From NCBI RefSeq assembly GCF_002902305.1, contig NZ_PPPX01000001.1:1076062-1140061 (forward strand): 64,000 bases of DNA. Reading direction: 5' to 3'. Source of the DNA: Staphylococcus argensis. Its GTDB lineage: Bacteria > Bacillota > Bacilli > Staphylococcales > Staphylococcaceae. The position numbers and the translations under genes were made by a program. The notes under the pieces are model-generated. The model made no database searches. It was not told where the DNA came from and saw nothing but the letters and a program-made list of their open reading frames with translations. Positions 48,415 to 59,847 of this stretch are shown here, piece after piece. The stretch's first letter is position 1. The number at the start of each line of letters is the position of its first letter.

Positions 48415-49773
48415 ATGGCAAAACAACAATTACAGCGAGAATTAAGTAGCCGCCATGTCCAGCTCATTGCCATCGGTGGCGCAATCGGTACGGGTCTATT
48501 CTTAGGTGCTGGACAAACGATTCATCTCACTGGCCCATCTATCCTATTAACTTACATCATCATAGGATTTATGCTCTTCATGTTTATGAGAGGTTTGGGA
48601 GAGATATTAGTAGCAAACACAGGATTTAAGTCTTTCGCAGATGTGACTGCCCATTACTTAGGGCCTTTCGCGGGATTCGTCACTGGATGGACATATTGGC
48701 TCAGCTGGGTCATTACGGGTATGGCTGAGGTTACAGCCGTAGCGAAATACGTGAGTTATTGGTTCCCAGAAATTCCGAACTGGATTACCGCCCTATTCTG
48801 TGTGCTCTTCTTGATGTTCTTAAACTTACTGAGCGCTAAGTTATTTGGCGAGTTAGAATTCTGGTTCGCAATCATTAAAGTCGTAACGATTATCGCTTTA
48901 ATCGTCATCGGTATAGTAATGATTCTCTTTGCATTTAAGACACCATTCGGCCACGCATCATTATCAAATATTTACAAACATGGTTTCTTCTCAGATGGAC
49001 TCAACGGTTTCATGATGTCCTTCCAAATGGCAACTTTCTCATTTGTAGGTATTGAGTTAATCGGTGTGACGGCTGGTGAAACGAAAGATCCGAAGACAAT
49101 TATTCCGAAAGCGATCAATAGCGTGCCATTACGTATTCTCGTATTCTACGTAGGTGCTCTAGCTGTTATTATGTCGATCATTCCTTGGACGCAAATCAAT
49201 CCGGATGATAGTCCTTTCGTTAAACTGTTTGCGTTAATCGGTATACCGTTTGCGGCAGGTATCATTAACTTCGTAGTTCTTACTGCTGCTGCATCCTCTT
49301 GTAACAGTGGTATCTTCTCAAATAGTCGTATGCTGTTCGGTTTATCTAAAAAAGAACAAGCACCACCTATTTTTGAAAACACGAATAAAAATGGCGTTCC
49401 TAATATCGGAATTATCGTATCATCAGCATTGCTCTTTATCGCAGCATTCTTAAACTATGTGATTCCGAACTCAACGTTAGTATTCACATACGTTACAACA
49501 CTTTCAACAGTATTATTCATCATCGTTTGGATGCTTATTACACTTGCGTATATTAAGTATCATCATGACAATCCTGAAAGTCATAAGAAAGCACAATATA
49601 AATTACCTGGTGGAAAGTACATGGGTTATATTATATTAGTATTCTTCTTAATTATCTTTGCTCTCTTGTTCGTCAATCAAGAAACAAGAGTCGGAATCTA
49701 TATCACACCAATCTGGTTCATTATCTTAATCTTAATGTACCTACGCTATAAGAAGGTAACTAAGAATAACTAA
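48415..49773 (+). CDS. aapA: D-serine/D-alanine/glycine-type amino-acid permease (APC family)
   Basis: A 452-residue, 12-segment transporter of the AapA/CycA type: GGAIGTGLFLGAGQTI near the N-terminus, FVGIELIGVTAGET in segment 6, and SSCNSGIFSNSRMLFGLS in segment 8. The ATG at 48415 has AAAGGAG 8-9 nt upstream; a longer frame of 22 codons lies before it and includes the ribosome binding site. In staphylococci the gene beside citZ is annotated as the glycine/D-alanine/D-serine transporter. Substrate inferred. Confidence 0.88.
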   Translation: MAKQQLQRELSSRHVQLIAIGGAIGTGLFLGAGQTIHLTGPSILLTYIIIGFMLFMFMRGLGEILVANTGFKSFADVTAHYLGPFAGFVTGWTYWLSWVITGMAEVTAVAKYVSYWFPEIPNWITALFCVLFLMFLNLLSAKLFGELEFWFAIIKVVTIIALIVIGIVMILFAFKTPFGHASLSNIYKHGFFSDGLNGFMMSFQMATFSFVGIELIGVTAGETKDPKTIIPKAINSVPLRILVFYVGALAVIMSIIPWTQINPDDSPFVKLFALIGIPFAAGIINFVVLTAAASSCNSGIFSNSRMLFGLSKKEQAPPIFENTNKNGVPNIGIIVSSALLFIAAFLNYVIPNSTLVFTYVTTLSTVLFIIVWMLITLAYIKYHHDNPESHKKAQYKLPGGKYMGYIILVFFLIIFALLFVNQETRVGIYITPIWFIILILMYLRYKKVTKNN

Positions 49774-49836
49774 CGCGTCGATTACACAAGCTCATATGAT
49801 TATATGTTCAATTCGAATATCGATTAAATAAATTTC

Positions 49837-49872
49837 GCCTGATTGCATCCGTCCGTGCAATCAGGCATTTTT
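49837..49872 (+). terminator. Rho-independent terminator after aapA
   Basis: GCCTGATTGCA (49837-49847) pairs with TGCAATCAGGC (49856-49866), then ATTTTTA on the plus strand. Confidence 0.92.
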
Positions 49873-49956
49873 ACGCTTTTATTTAGAATTTGCGCTAAAG
49901 AGACTAGGGTACGAATACGCGTTTCAACGTACGCTAGCTATTTGTCTATATATAAC

Positions 49957-50002
49957 GAAAAAGAGTAGGACAAGAAATACGATCATTTCCTGTCCCACTC
50001 TT
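49957..50002 (-). terminator. Rho-independent terminator after pyk
   Basis: AAGAGTAGGACAAGAAAT (49961-49978) pairs with ATTTCCTGTCCCACTCTT (49985-50002) with two mismatches; TTTTCG follows on the minus strand. Confidence 0.88.
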
Positions 50003-50037
50003 ATTTTACATAGAGCCTCTAACTCATTAGCTATAAA

Positions 50038-51798
50038 TTAAAGTACGTTTGCATAACCTTCGAAGATCTTACCTTGGTTCGCATCTACTGTTACTAAAGC
50101 ACCCTCTTCAAATTCGTTAGTTGCATTCTCAACACCTACAACTGTTGGGATACCTTTCTCGAGACCAATGATGGCACTTGGAGAAGTAATACCGCTCTCT
50201 TCAGTAACTAAGCCCACTGCTTCTTCAATGTATGGAATGATAGACTCATCAACTGAAGTCGTTACGATAACGGCATCAGATAAATCTTTACCTTCTAAAT
50301 CACGTGCATCTTTCGCGATCACTGTATGACCTACTACTGAGTTACGTCCAACACCTGTACCGCTTGCCAGTTCGTCACCTACTAAGTGAAGTTTCATCAT
50401 GTTTGTTGTGCCTGGTTCACCTGTAGGAACACCTGCAGTAATGATGATGAGGTCACCATTCTGAACACGTTCTGTTTCTACAGCAGTTGCGACTGCATTG
50501 TTGAGTAAGGCGTCTGTAGTCTTACGTCCTTCTTTAACGACTGGGTGGATTCCCCAGACAATCGCACATTGACGTGCAGTTTCAGGATGTGGTGTTACTG
50601 CAATGATATCTGAATGTGGACGATATTTAGAAATTGTACGTGCAGTTGATCCACTTTCTGTTGCTGCAACGATAGCTTTAACATTTAAGTTTAAAGCTGT
50701 GTGGGCTACAGATACCCCAATCGCATTCACGAGTGAAGTTTGTACTAGATTTGTACGGTCTGATAATAACTTTCTATAGTCTTGTGCGCCTTCTGCAGAA
50801 ACTGCGATGTTACGCATCGTCTTCACTGCTTCTTCAGGATATTGACCAGCAGCCGTTTCACCTGAAAGCATAACCGCGTCTGTACCGTCGTAAATAGCGT
50901 TCGCTACGTCACTTGCTTCGGCACGTGTCGCACGAGGATTGTGTTGCATAGAATCTAACATTTGAGTCGCTGTAATAACAGGTTTACCTAGTTTATTACA
51001 TTGTCTGATTAAATCTTTTTGCACCATTGGTACTGATTCTGGTGGGATTTCAACACCCATGTCACCACGTGCAACCATGAGGCCATCTGATACTTGAAGA
51101 ATCTCTTTAATGTTGTCGATACCTTCTTGGTTCTCAATTTTAGGGATGATACTGATTGTGTCACAGTTCTCTTCTTCAAGAATCTTACGAATGTCCAATA
51201 CATCACTTGGGCGACGTACGAAACTAGCAGCGATGAAATCGATACCTTGTTCGATACCAAAGTGAATGTCATTCGCATCTTTATCTGTAATACCAGGAAG
51301 GTTCACTTTCACGCCTGGTAGGTTCACACCTTTTTTATTTTTCAATTCGCCTGTGTTAAGCACATCACAGAGCACTTCGCCTTTATCTTTATTAATACTT
51401 TTCACTTGTAGTTCGATAAGACCATCGTCGAGTAAAATGTAAGAACCTTCATCCACGTCATCAATGAGATGATCATATGTCACAGAAATCTTATCCGGTG
51501 TACCTTCAACTTCTGTCATGCTTACGATAATCTCTGAGCCTTTCTCAAGTTCAATCACGCCATCTTTCATGTTGTGAGTACGAATTTCAGGCCCTTTCGT
51601 ATCAAGTAAGATACCTACCGTTTTGTTTAAGCGTTTTGCCACTTTACGAATCGTTTCGATACGAGCTTTATGCTCATCATGATCACCATGTGAAAAGTTT
51701 AAGCGTGCTACGTTCATTCCAGCTTTCATCAACTTTTCAATCATTTCTTCTGATTCTGAAGCTGGACCAATTGTACAAACAATCTTTGTCTTTCTCAT
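50038..51798 (-). CDS. pyk: Pyruvate kinase
   Basis: Pyk makes pyruvate and ATP from phosphoenolpyruvate. The 586-residue protein has the catalytic barrel ([14 protein letters not shown]; the active-site motif [24 protein letters not shown]) and, beyond about residue 475, the PEP-utiliser mobile domain extension (GAVVT-like [20 protein letters not shown]) found in Bacillota. It follows pfkA by 22 bp, forming a glycolytic operon. Confidence 0.98.
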   Translation of the reverse strand: MRKTKIVCTIGPASESEEMIEKLMKAGMNVARLNFSHGDHDEHKARIETIRKVAKRLNKTVGILLDTKGPEIRTHNMKDGVIELEKGSEIIVSMTEVEGTPDKISVTYDHLIDDVDEGSYILLDDGLIELQVKSINKDKGEVLCDVLNTGELKNKKGVNLPGVKVNLPGITDKDANDIHFGIEQGIDFIAASFVRRPSDVLDIRKILEEENCDTISIIPKIENQEGIDNIKEILQVSDGLMVARGDMGVEIPPESVPMVQKDLIRQCNKLGKPVITATQMLDSMQHNPRATRAEASDVANAIYDGTDAVMLSGETAAGQYPEEAVKTMRNIAVSAEGAQDYRKLLSDRTNLVQTSLVNAIGVSVAHTALNLNVKAIVAATESGSTARTISKYRPHSDIIAVTPHPETARQCAIVWGIHPVVKEGRKTTDALLNNAVATAVETERVQNGDLIIITAGVPTGEPGTTNMMKLHLVGDELASGTGVGRNSVVGHTVIAKDARDLEGKDLSDAVIVTTSVDESIIPYIEEAVGLVTEESGITSPSAIIGLEKGIPTVVGVENATNEFEEGALVTVDANQGKIFEGYANVL

Positions 51799-51820
51799 TA
51801 TTTAATGACCTCCTGTTTTT

Positions 51821-52795
<975 letters not shown>

Positions 52796-52877
52796 TTACC
52801 TTTCTTACTTAGAATTCATAGTTTTAAAATACCATAAAAATGGCTCTAGAGCTATTAATATAGGGCTTTATGAGCAA

Positions 52878-52891
52878 TGAAAACGTTTAAG
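52878..52891. promoter_or_regulatory. Weak cre-like site upstream of pfkA
   Basis: TGAAAACGTTTAAG matches the cre consensus at 12 of 14 positions and lies upstream of a plausible minus-strand -10 (TATATT, about 52855-52860). Its place near the -35 would fit CcpA activation, but the match is modest. Confidence 0.35.
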
Positions 52892-53009
52892 GTTATACTA
52901 ATTAAACACATTGAAGAAGTATGTCATATTATATCGATTTGATTATGTTATTGGTATGTCACAATCAAAGTTAAGCGCTATTAGCTATACTGAAAAAAGT
53001 GCATAAAAT

Positions 53010-53049
53010 GCAATAAACCCGCAAATGAAAGTCTGTAATCATTTGCGGG
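53010..53049 (-). terminator. Terminator after accA
   Basis: CCCGCAAATGA (53018-53028) pairs perfectly with TCATTTGCGGG (53039-53049), followed on the minus strand by TTTATTGCATTTT. Confidence 0.85.
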
Positions 53050-53095
53050 AGTTCATATGTGAGTTGGACTCACTTTTATTATTTTAAAACTCAGT

Positions 53096-54043
53096 TTAGC
53101 CTTCGTTCACTTCACCGATACTTCTGAATTTATCGTAGCGTTGATCGAGAAGTGCATCTTGGTCTAGAGTTTGTAAATCAGCGAGTTGTTTTTCAAAAAC
53201 AGCTTTAATACGTTCAGCTTGCTGTTCGACATCTTTATGTGCGCCGCCTAAAGGTTCGCGGATAATCTCGTCTGCAATACCTAATTGATGTAAATCATCG
53301 GCAGTAATCTTCATCGTTTCAGCAGCAATCTTCGCTAAACTGCTATCTTTCCATAGAATACCTGCTGCACCTTCTGGAGAGATGACGGAATACGTACTAT
53401 TCTCTAACATGAGCACACGGTTAGCAATACCTAAACCTAAGGCACCACCACTACCACCTTCGCCAATCACGATAGAAATCACGGGTACAGAGAGTGAAGC
53501 CATTTCGATAAGATTACGTGCGATAGACTCACTTTGTCCACGTTCTTCAGCAGCTTTACCTGGGTACGCCCCTTTCGTATCGATAAATGTAAAGATAGGA
53601 CGACCGAATTTCTCTGCTTGTTTCATCAAGCGTAAAGCTTTACGGTACCCTTCTGGGTGCGCCATACCGAAGTTACGATAAATATTGTCCTTTGTATCTT
53701 TACCTCGTTGTTGCCCTACGACTGTCACAGCTTGACCATTTAAATAGCCAATGCCACCAATCATAGCTGGGTCATCGCGGAAAGTACGATCACCGTGTAG
53801 CTCGATAAAGGAGTCAAAGATATAAGGAATGTAATCAAGAGATGTTGGGCGTTCTTGTAAACGTGCGAGTTGCACACGGTCCCAAGGCTTGAGATTCGTG
53901 TAAACCTTTTGCGTTTCACGGTCGAGTGACGCTTCTAGCATATCGATTTCTTCTTGAAGATCGACATCGTTCTTCTCTTGTGATTCTTTTAAGGACTCAA
54001 TTTTACTTTTAATCTCAAAAAGTGGTTTCTCGAAATCAAGCAT
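53096..54043 (-). CDS. accA: Acetyl-CoA carboxylase carboxyltransferase alpha subunit
   Basis: AccA and AccD form the carboxyltransferase that makes malonyl-CoA for fatty acid synthesis. The 315-residue protein starts [18 protein letters not shown] and has the crotonase-like core with [32 protein letters not shown] and [12 protein letters not shown]. The second of two close ATGs (54041-54043) is chosen, with GAGGTGA 6 nt upstream. It overlaps the accD end by 8 bp. Confidence 0.97.
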   Translation of the reverse strand: MLDFEKPLFEIKSKIESLKESQEKNDVDLQEEIDMLEASLDRETQKVYTNLKPWDRVQLARLQERPTSLDYIPYIFDSFIELHGDRTFRDDPAMIGGIGYLNGQAVTVVGQQRGKDTKDNIYRNFGMAHPEGYRKALRLMKQAEKFGRPIFTFIDTKGAYPGKAAEERGQSESIARNLIEMASLSVPVISIVIGEGGSGGALGLGIANRVLMLENSTYSVISPEGAAGILWKDSSLAKIAAETMKITADDLHQLGIADEIIREPLGGAHKDVEQQAERIKAVFEKQLADLQTLDQDALLDQRYDKFRSIGEVNEG

Positions 54044-54902
54044 TCTCATTCACCTCTTGATGCATTTTTAATAAATTAGCCAACGTGTTGCGCATATCTT
54101 TACGATGTACAACTTTATCGAGTTGACCGTGTTCAAGTAAGAACTCAGAAGTTTGGAAGTCATCAGGCAATTTCTCATTAATCGTCTGTTCAATAACACG
54201 ACGACCAGCAAAGCCGATGAGTGCCTTAGGTTCACTGATATTGATATCGCCTACCGAAGCGAAACTTGCAGAGACGCCTCCAGTTGTAGGATTCGTAATA
54301 TATGAAATATAAAGTAAACCTGCATCCATATGGCGTTTCAAGGAGACGCTCGTCTTACCCATTTGCATGAGTGAAATAATCCCTTCTTGCATTCGTGCAC
54401 CGCCACTTGCTGAGAAGAGGATAAATGGAAGACGTTCTTTCGTACAGTGTTCAATGATACGACAAATCTTCTCACCTACCACAGAGCCCATGCTGCCCAT
54501 GCGGAAACGTGAGTCCATGAATGCTACGCCATATTTAATACCTTCAAGTTGTGCTGTACCCGTTACGACAGCTTCATTCAAGCCTGTCTTGTTCTGGTCT
54601 TTCTGAACTTTCTCTTCATAACTTGGGAAATCGAGTGGATTCGCTGACGTCATCCCTTTATCAAATTCTTCGAACGTTCCTTCATCAGCAATCGCATTGA
54701 TACGATCGTGTGCTGTAAGGATGAGATGGTAATCACAATTAAAACAGACATTCAAATTCTCAGCTAATTCTTTCGTATACATAATTTTTTTACATTTTGG
54801 GCATTTCGTCATGATTCCAGCTGGAACTTCATTCTGTTTCGAATCCGATACTGTCACGTATTTTTTCTTTTTACTGCTTCTGTTAAAAAAGTCTTTAAAC
54901 AT
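54036..54902 (-). CDS. accD: Acetyl-CoA carboxylase carboxyltransferase beta subunit
   Basis: The 288-residue partner of AccA. It has an N-terminal zinc ribbon ([20 protein letters not shown] and CDYH, about 34-58) that in related enzymes also binds mRNA, and a crotonase-like core with SGGARMQEG and [13 protein letters not shown]. The ATG at 54900-54902 has GGAGG 7 nt upstream; the reading frame continues 32 codons further without another site. It heads the accD-accA operon. Confidence 0.96.
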   Translation of the reverse strand: MFKDFFNRSSKKKKYVTVSDSKQNEVPAGIMTKCPKCKKIMYTKELAENLNVCFNCDYHLILTAHDRINAIADEGTFEEFDKGMTSANPLDFPSYEEKVQKDQNKTGLNEAVVTGTAQLEGIKYGVAFMDSRFRMGSMGSVVGEKICRIIEHCTKERLPFILFSASGGARMQEGIISLMQMGKTSVSLKRHMDAGLLYISYITNPTTGGVSASFASVGDINISEPKALIGFAGRRVIEQTINEKLPDDFQTSEFLLEHGQLDKVVHRKDMRNTLANLLKMHQEVNENA

Positions 54903-55129
54903 CAGTAAACCTCCAATTGCCATATGGTAGTAGCTACACATTGATTTCATAAAGCATCTCGTATAACTTTCAGACAAGATAACGATCTTTTGCATCAACT
55001 TCGGTGAATGAACTTGCGTCGGCCATCTTCAATTCAACCATTGCTTGTAATAGAAGTGCGAATCCGCTCTATTTCTCTTAATGCCACGCATCTTTCTCAT
55101 ATGTAGCTGAGTAAAATATGTATCAGCAA
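54903..55129. other. Gap upstream of accD
   Basis: The region between malic enzyme and accD should hold the accD promoter. I find no clear promoter pair, riboswitch or small gene. FapR-type operators were looked for without a convincing match. Confidence 0.4.
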
Positions 55130-55176
55130 GTTAGGTGTTGAGCATTAAGAACTAACGATACTAGCTCAACCCTAAC
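55130..55176 (-). repeat. Long inverted repeat downstream of the malic enzyme gene
   Basis: GTTAGGTGTTGAGC (55130-55143) pairs with GCTCAACCCTAAC (55164-55176) with one bulge, 15 bp below the stop codon. There is no T tract on the minus strand, so it is an atypical terminator or an RNA-stabilising hairpin. Confidence 0.6.
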
Positions 55177-55190
55177 TCATAAGCTATTGT

Positions 55191-56426
55191 TTATTGATCA
55201 TTAAGATCAGTTAATTTCATGGTCTTATCATAAACATCTTGTGGGTCAATTTCAATACGTGCTACGCCAGAATCCATAGCCGCACGAGCTACTTCACGGG
55301 CAACAGATGGTGCTACACGAGAATCAAACGGTCCAGGAATACAATAATCTGGATCGAGTTCATCTGAATCAATGAGATTAGCTATCGCTTCAACTGCAGC
55401 TTGTTTCATCTCTTCGTTGATATGTGTTGCTTCAACGTCTAGCGCACCTCTAAAGATACCTGGGAATGCAAGCACATTGTTGATTTGGTTTGGATTGTCA
55501 GAACGACCTGTACCAATCACTTTAGCTCCAGCTTCTTTCGCATCATCAGGATTAATTTCAGGATTTGGATTAGCCATCGCAAAGATGATTGGGTCGTCTG
55601 CCATAGAACGTACCATATCTTGTGTTAAGATATCGGCCACACTGACACCGATGAAGACGTCTGCATCTTGAATTACTTCTTCAAGATCGCCTTCTGTTTT
55701 ATCGCGATTGGTCCATTTCGCCACTTGTTCTTTTGTTTCATTCATACCGTGACGACGGCCTTCATAAATCGCACCTTTAGAATCGCACATAATCATGTCG
55801 CGAATACCATAGGAATATAATAATTTTACTATAGCAATACCTGCAGCACCAGCACCATTTAAGACAACTTTAATATCTGACATGTCTTTATCAACGATAC
55901 GTAAAGCATTAATAAGTCCTGCTACAGTAACGATAGCTGTGCCGTGCTGGTCATCATGAAATACTGGAATGTTCGTTTCTTTCTTAAGACGTTCTTCAAT
56001 TTCAAAGCAACGCGGTGCTGAAATATCCTCTAAATTGATACCACCGTAGTTGGGTTCTAATAATTTCACAGTATTAACAATTTCATCTGTATCTGTAGTC
56101 TTAAGTGAAATTGGTACACCATCGATACCAGAGAAGCTCTTGAATAAGACGGCTTTACCTTCCATTACAGGAATGCTGGCTTCTGCTCCGATATTGCCTA
56201 AACCTAATACTGCTGTGCCGTCGCTGACTACAGCTACAGTATTACGTTTCATGGTATACTCGAATACCTTGCGAGGGTCTTCATGAATTTCTTTACAAGG
56301 TTCAGCTACACCTGGAGAATAAGCTAAACTCAGTTCGTCTTTATTTGTCACCTTAACTTTAGGCGCAACTTCGAGTTTACCTTGATTTCTTCTGTGCATC
56401 TCTAATGCTTCATCTCTTAAAGTCAT
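55191..56426 (-). CDS. Malic enzyme (malate dehydrogenase, decarboxylating)
   Basis: This enzyme converts malate to pyruvate and CO2. The 411-residue protein has YSPGVAEPCKEI near 33-44, the catalytic-domain segment IPVFHDDQHGTAIVTVAGL (about 155-173), and the Rossmann GAGAAGIAIVKLLY near 195-208. It sits in the place of B. subtilis ytsJ, between accDA and dnaE, and supplies pyruvate and reducing power. Cofactor (NAD or NADP) cannot be read safely from the sequence. Confidence 0.94.
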   Translation of the reverse strand: MTLRDEALEMHRRNQGKLEVAPKVKVTNKDELSLAYSPGVAEPCKEIHEDPRKVFEYTMKRNTVAVVSDGTAVLGLGNIGAEASIPVMEGKAVLFKSFSGIDGVPISLKTTDTDEIVNTVKLLEPNYGGINLEDISAPRCFEIEERLKKETNIPVFHDDQHGTAIVTVAGLINALRIVDKDMSDIKVVLNGAGAAGIAIVKLLYSYGIRDMIMCDSKGAIYEGRRHGMNETKEQVAKWTNRDKTEGDLEEVIQDADVFIGVSVADILTQDMVRSMADDPIIFAMANPNPEINPDDAKEAGAKVIGTGRSDNPNQINNVLAFPGIFRGALDVEATHINEEMKQAAVEAIANLIDSDELDPDYCIPGPFDSRVAPSVAREVARAAMDSGVARIEIDPQDVYDKTMKLTDLNDQ

Positions 56427-56567
56427 TTGAACACTCCTTTATCTAGCTATTCCAAGTTAACCATCAATATACACTTTTATTACATAACTATCCAGAAATT
56501 AACATGCTTATCTTCTTAAGTGATGTAATAAAAATGTATAGTGAGGAGATGATTCATCCTTTAAATA

Positions 56568-56606
56568 TGATAAAAACTGATGGCTGCTCAATGCGAACCA
56601 TCAGTT
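56568..56606 (-). terminator. Rho-independent terminator after dnaE
   Basis: AACTGATGG (56575-56583) pairs perfectly with CCATCAGTT (56598-56606), followed by TTTATC on the minus strand, about 30 bp below the dnaE stop. Confidence 0.85.
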
Positions 56607-56637
56607 AACTATATCATACCTTATACAGCGATTAAAG

Positions 56638-59600
56638 TTATACAATTCTTACATCCCGAGGCGAGAACAATTCAAGAAAAGCTTGAATCGTCTCTTTGTT
56701 ACGCTCAATAACGCCTATGGGTTGAATCTGTTGCTGTGATTGATCGTAGTAATATACTGGTAAATCGTGTTCAGTTTCTTGTTGGTTAAGCAACTCTTTC
56801 TGAGCATCATTTTGCAGCTGTTGCCGTATTACAATATATTTCGCTTGTTTCATCTTTTGTTCTTCAAAGTGTTCCACAGGTATTAATTCATTGACGATGA
56901 GTTGAAGCTTATCGTTACGCGTTTCATATTTGCCGTAACAAATCATCGGTTGATCATCTTGTAGATCTAACTCATATCTTTTATAAACATTTGGAAAGAG
57001 CACACCGTCTAACGTATCTCTACCATCATTTAGAGTAACAAACGCCATGTTCTGACCCTTTTTAGTACGAATTCGTTTAACCTCATCTATTTGAATGAGC
57101 AACGGCTGGTTGTCTTTACTATTCGCAATTTGGAACATACCATATTGCTGCTTTCGCTCGAATAATTTCTCCATCGGGTGTTTCGTAATGTAAAACCCTA
57201 AATATTCACGTTCATAATCACTCAAGACTTTGTCTGGTAATTCCTCTTTCTCTTCGATATTCACCTTTGGGGTAAGTGTTTCAAAGATAAAGCCATCTTG
57301 TTCAACATCACTCACATCATCTAACACTTCATCAATTGAATGAAGTAATGTCGCCCGATTAAGACCGAAGTGGTCAAAAGCCCCTACTAGAATTAGCGCT
57401 TCGAGTAGCGAACGTGTCTTTACACGCTTAGGTAAACGTCTCGCAAAGTCAAAGAAATCTTTGAACGGTCCATTTGTCTTGCGCTCATCGACGATCGACT
57501 TCACACTTTGATACCCTACTCTTTTAATCGCACCTAAAGATAAATAGATTCCTTTCGGCGTCGCGCGATAGAACCAATAACTTTCATTAATGTTTGGAGG
57601 CAAAATAGGAATAGATTGATGTTTCGCCTCATCAATCATCATCTTCGTCTTCTGACCTCCGCCAATCGCATTCGTTAATATATTATCGAAGAAATACTGT
57701 GGATAATGTACTTTAAGATAAGCCATGATATAAGCGATCTTTGAGTAGCTGACAGCGTGAGCACGGGCAAACCCATAGTTAGCAAACTTCAATATTAAAT
57801 CGAATATTTGAGTACTTACACTATCATCGTAACCATTAGAACGTGCACCTTCGATAAAGTGCTGACGCTCACTTTCAAGTACAGATAACTTCTTCTTACT
57901 CATCGCTCGGCGTAAGATATCCGCTTCACCATAACCGAAATTAGCAAAGCGGTTAGCGATTTGCATAATCTGCTCTTGATAGATAATAACGCCATAAGTA
58001 TTTTGGAGAATCGGCTTTAGATCTGGGTGAATATACGCCACTTTGGACGGATCATGACGACGAGCAATATAAGTAGGGATCTCTTCCATCGGTCCTGGTC
58101 GATACAATGATGTCACAGCTACAATATCTTCAAAATGTTGCGGTTTTAATCGTTTTAACACGTTACGAATACCGTCTGATTCGAGCTGGAATATACCTGT
58201 TGTATTACCATGTGATAATAATTTAAAAACTTTAGGGTCGTCGAACGGTATTTGTTCAATATCGATGTCTTGTTTATGATGATACGCTACTTGCTTAATA
58301 ATTTGATGAATAATAGATAGGTTTCTAAGACCAAGAAAGTCTATCTTTAAGAGACCTAGACGCTCATCTTCGGTCATCGTCCATTGCGTTAACACACCAT
58401 TATCTCCCATAACGAGTGGTACATACTGTTGTAATGGATGATTATTAATAATGATACCTGCCGCATGTGTAGAAGTATGTCGTGGCAAGCCTTCTAACTT
58501 TTTACTAATCTCAAACCATTTCTCATGACGATAATTTCTATGAATAAAAGCCTGGAATTTCTTACCTTGAGCCGCTTCCTCTAACGTAATCCCGTGTTTA
58601 TGAGGGATTAACGAAGAGATTTCGTTTAAGGTGATATCATCAAAGTGCATTATGCGACCTACATCGCGCGCTACAGCACGTGCTTGCAAATGACCAAACG
58701 TCACAATACCTGCAACGTGTGAATTGCCATATTTCTCTTGCACATAAGAAATGACACGCTCACGTTTCGTATCCTCAAAGTCGATATCAATATCCGGCAT
58801 TGTGACCCTTTCTGGATTAAGAAAACGTTCGAACAGTAAATCGAATTCTAACGGATCAACTGTCGTAATATTTAATAGATAACTCACTAAGGAGCCGGCT
58901 GCTGAACCACGGCCTGGCCCCACCATCACGTCATGCGTCTTCGCATAGTGAATTAAATCACTGACGATTAAGAAATAATCTTCAAATCCCATCGTAGTAA
59001 TGATGTCATATTCATGTTTCAAACGTTCTTCGTATTGCTCGGTAGTTAGCCCTTTGTCCTGTAAGCCTTGTTGAAGAAGTTGCCAGAGATAATCTTTTGA
59101 ACTGCTGCCATCCGGTGTCTCGAATTTAGGAAGTAAAGACTGATGATACTCAATTTCAGCATGACATTGCTCTACTACCTCTTGCGTATTCTGCCAAATC
59201 TCCTTATCTAACGGCAGTTCTTTAAGTTCTTCACGTTGGTATAAATGTTGGTTTAAATCTTGTGTTTCACTCACGATATCTAATTTCGTATTATCCCTAA
59301 TTGCATGTAAGGCAGGAATCGTGTCCGCATCCTCCTTGTTGAGATAATACGCACTTTGCATCCACACCCGAGGTATGTCAGTGACCGGTTCACTCTCATG
59401 GTTGAGATAGACAGTCGCTTTCTGTGCGATGACGTTTACAAGTGATGTGTCGTTGGCCGATACTTTTTTAAAAATAACAATAAGATGTTCGCACTTGTCT
59501 AATAACCATTCTGTTGGCATCTCTTCCTGAGATTCAAGTTGCATAGCAGAAGACAATTGATATAAATCTTCTAGCCCCTGATTATCACGTGCAAGCAAGA

Positions 59601-59832
59601 CAATTTCTGCGGTGTCTAGGTTGTCAGTGAGATACGTTGTCATACCGAAAATAGGTTTAATCTCCGCTTCCTTGCAGGCATCAAAGAACTGAGGATAGCC
59701 ATATAGAACATTCGTATCCGTAATTGCGAGCGCCTCATAACCCTCATTAGCTGCTTTTTTGACCACATCTTTAATACGTATACTTGAGTGAAGTAAATCA
59801 TAAGATGTATGAATATTGAGATGTGCTACCAT
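56638..59832 (-). CDS. dnaE: DNA polymerase III alpha subunit DnaE
   Basis: DnaE extends primers on the lagging strand in Bacillota, before PolC takes over. The 1064-residue protein has a PHP domain (about 1-200; HLNIHTSYDLL, with several metal ligands apparently lost), the palm with GPGRGSAAGS near 303-312 and catalytic aspartates in MPDIDIDFEDTKRER, the fingers, a helix-hairpin-helix and an OB fold (about 930-1020). GGAGGAG precedes the ATG. It follows nrnA by 15 bp. Confidence 0.97.
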   Translation of the reverse strand: MVAHLNIHTSYDLLHSSIRIKDVVKKAANEGYEALAITDTNVLYGYPQFFDACKEAEIKPIFGMTTYLTDNLDTAEIVLLARDNQGLEDLYQLSSAMQLESQEEMPTEWLLDKCEHLIVIFKKVSANDTSLVNVIAQKATVYLNHESEPVTDIPRVWMQSAYYLNKEDADTIPALHAIRDNTKLDIVSETQDLNQHLYQREELKELPLDKEIWQNTQEVVEQCHAEIEYHQSLLPKFETPDGSSSKDYLWQLLQQGLQDKGLTTEQYEERLKHEYDIITTMGFEDYFLIVSDLIHYAKTHDVMVGPGRGSAAGSLVSYLLNITTVDPLEFDLLFERFLNPERVTMPDIDIDFEDTKRERVISYVQEKYGNSHVAGIVTFGHLQARAVARDVGRIMHFDDITLNEISSLIPHKHGITLEEAAQGKKFQAFIHRNYRHEKWFEISKKLEGLPRHTSTHAAGIIINNHPLQQYVPLVMGDNGVLTQWTMTEDERLGLLKIDFLGLRNLSIIHQIIKQVAYHHKQDIDIEQIPFDDPKVFKLLSHGNTTGIFQLESDGIRNVLKRLKPQHFEDIVAVTSLYRPGPMEEIPTYIARRHDPSKVAYIHPDLKPILQNTYGVIIYQEQIMQIANRFANFGYGEADILRRAMSKKKLSVLESERQHFIEGARSNGYDDSVSTQIFDLILKFANYGFARAHAVSYSKIAYIMAYLKVHYPQYFFDNILTNAIGGGQKTKMMIDEAKHQSIPILPPNINESYWFYRATPKGIYLSLGAIKRVGYQSVKSIVDERKTNGPFKDFFDFARRLPKRVKTRSLLEALILVGAFDHFGLNRATLLHSIDEVLDDVSDVEQDGFIFETLTPKVNIEEKEELPDKVLSDYEREYLGFYITKHPMEKLFERKQQYGMFQIANSKDNQPLLIQIDEVKRIRTKKGQNMAFVTLNDGRDTLDGVLFPNVYKRYELDLQDDQPMICYGKYETRNDKLQLIVNELIPVEHFEEQKMKQAKYIVIRQQLQNDAQKELLNQQETEHDLPVYYYDQSQQQIQPIGVIERNKETIQAFLELFSPRDVRIV

Positions 59833-59847
59833 CAGTTCTCCTCCTTT

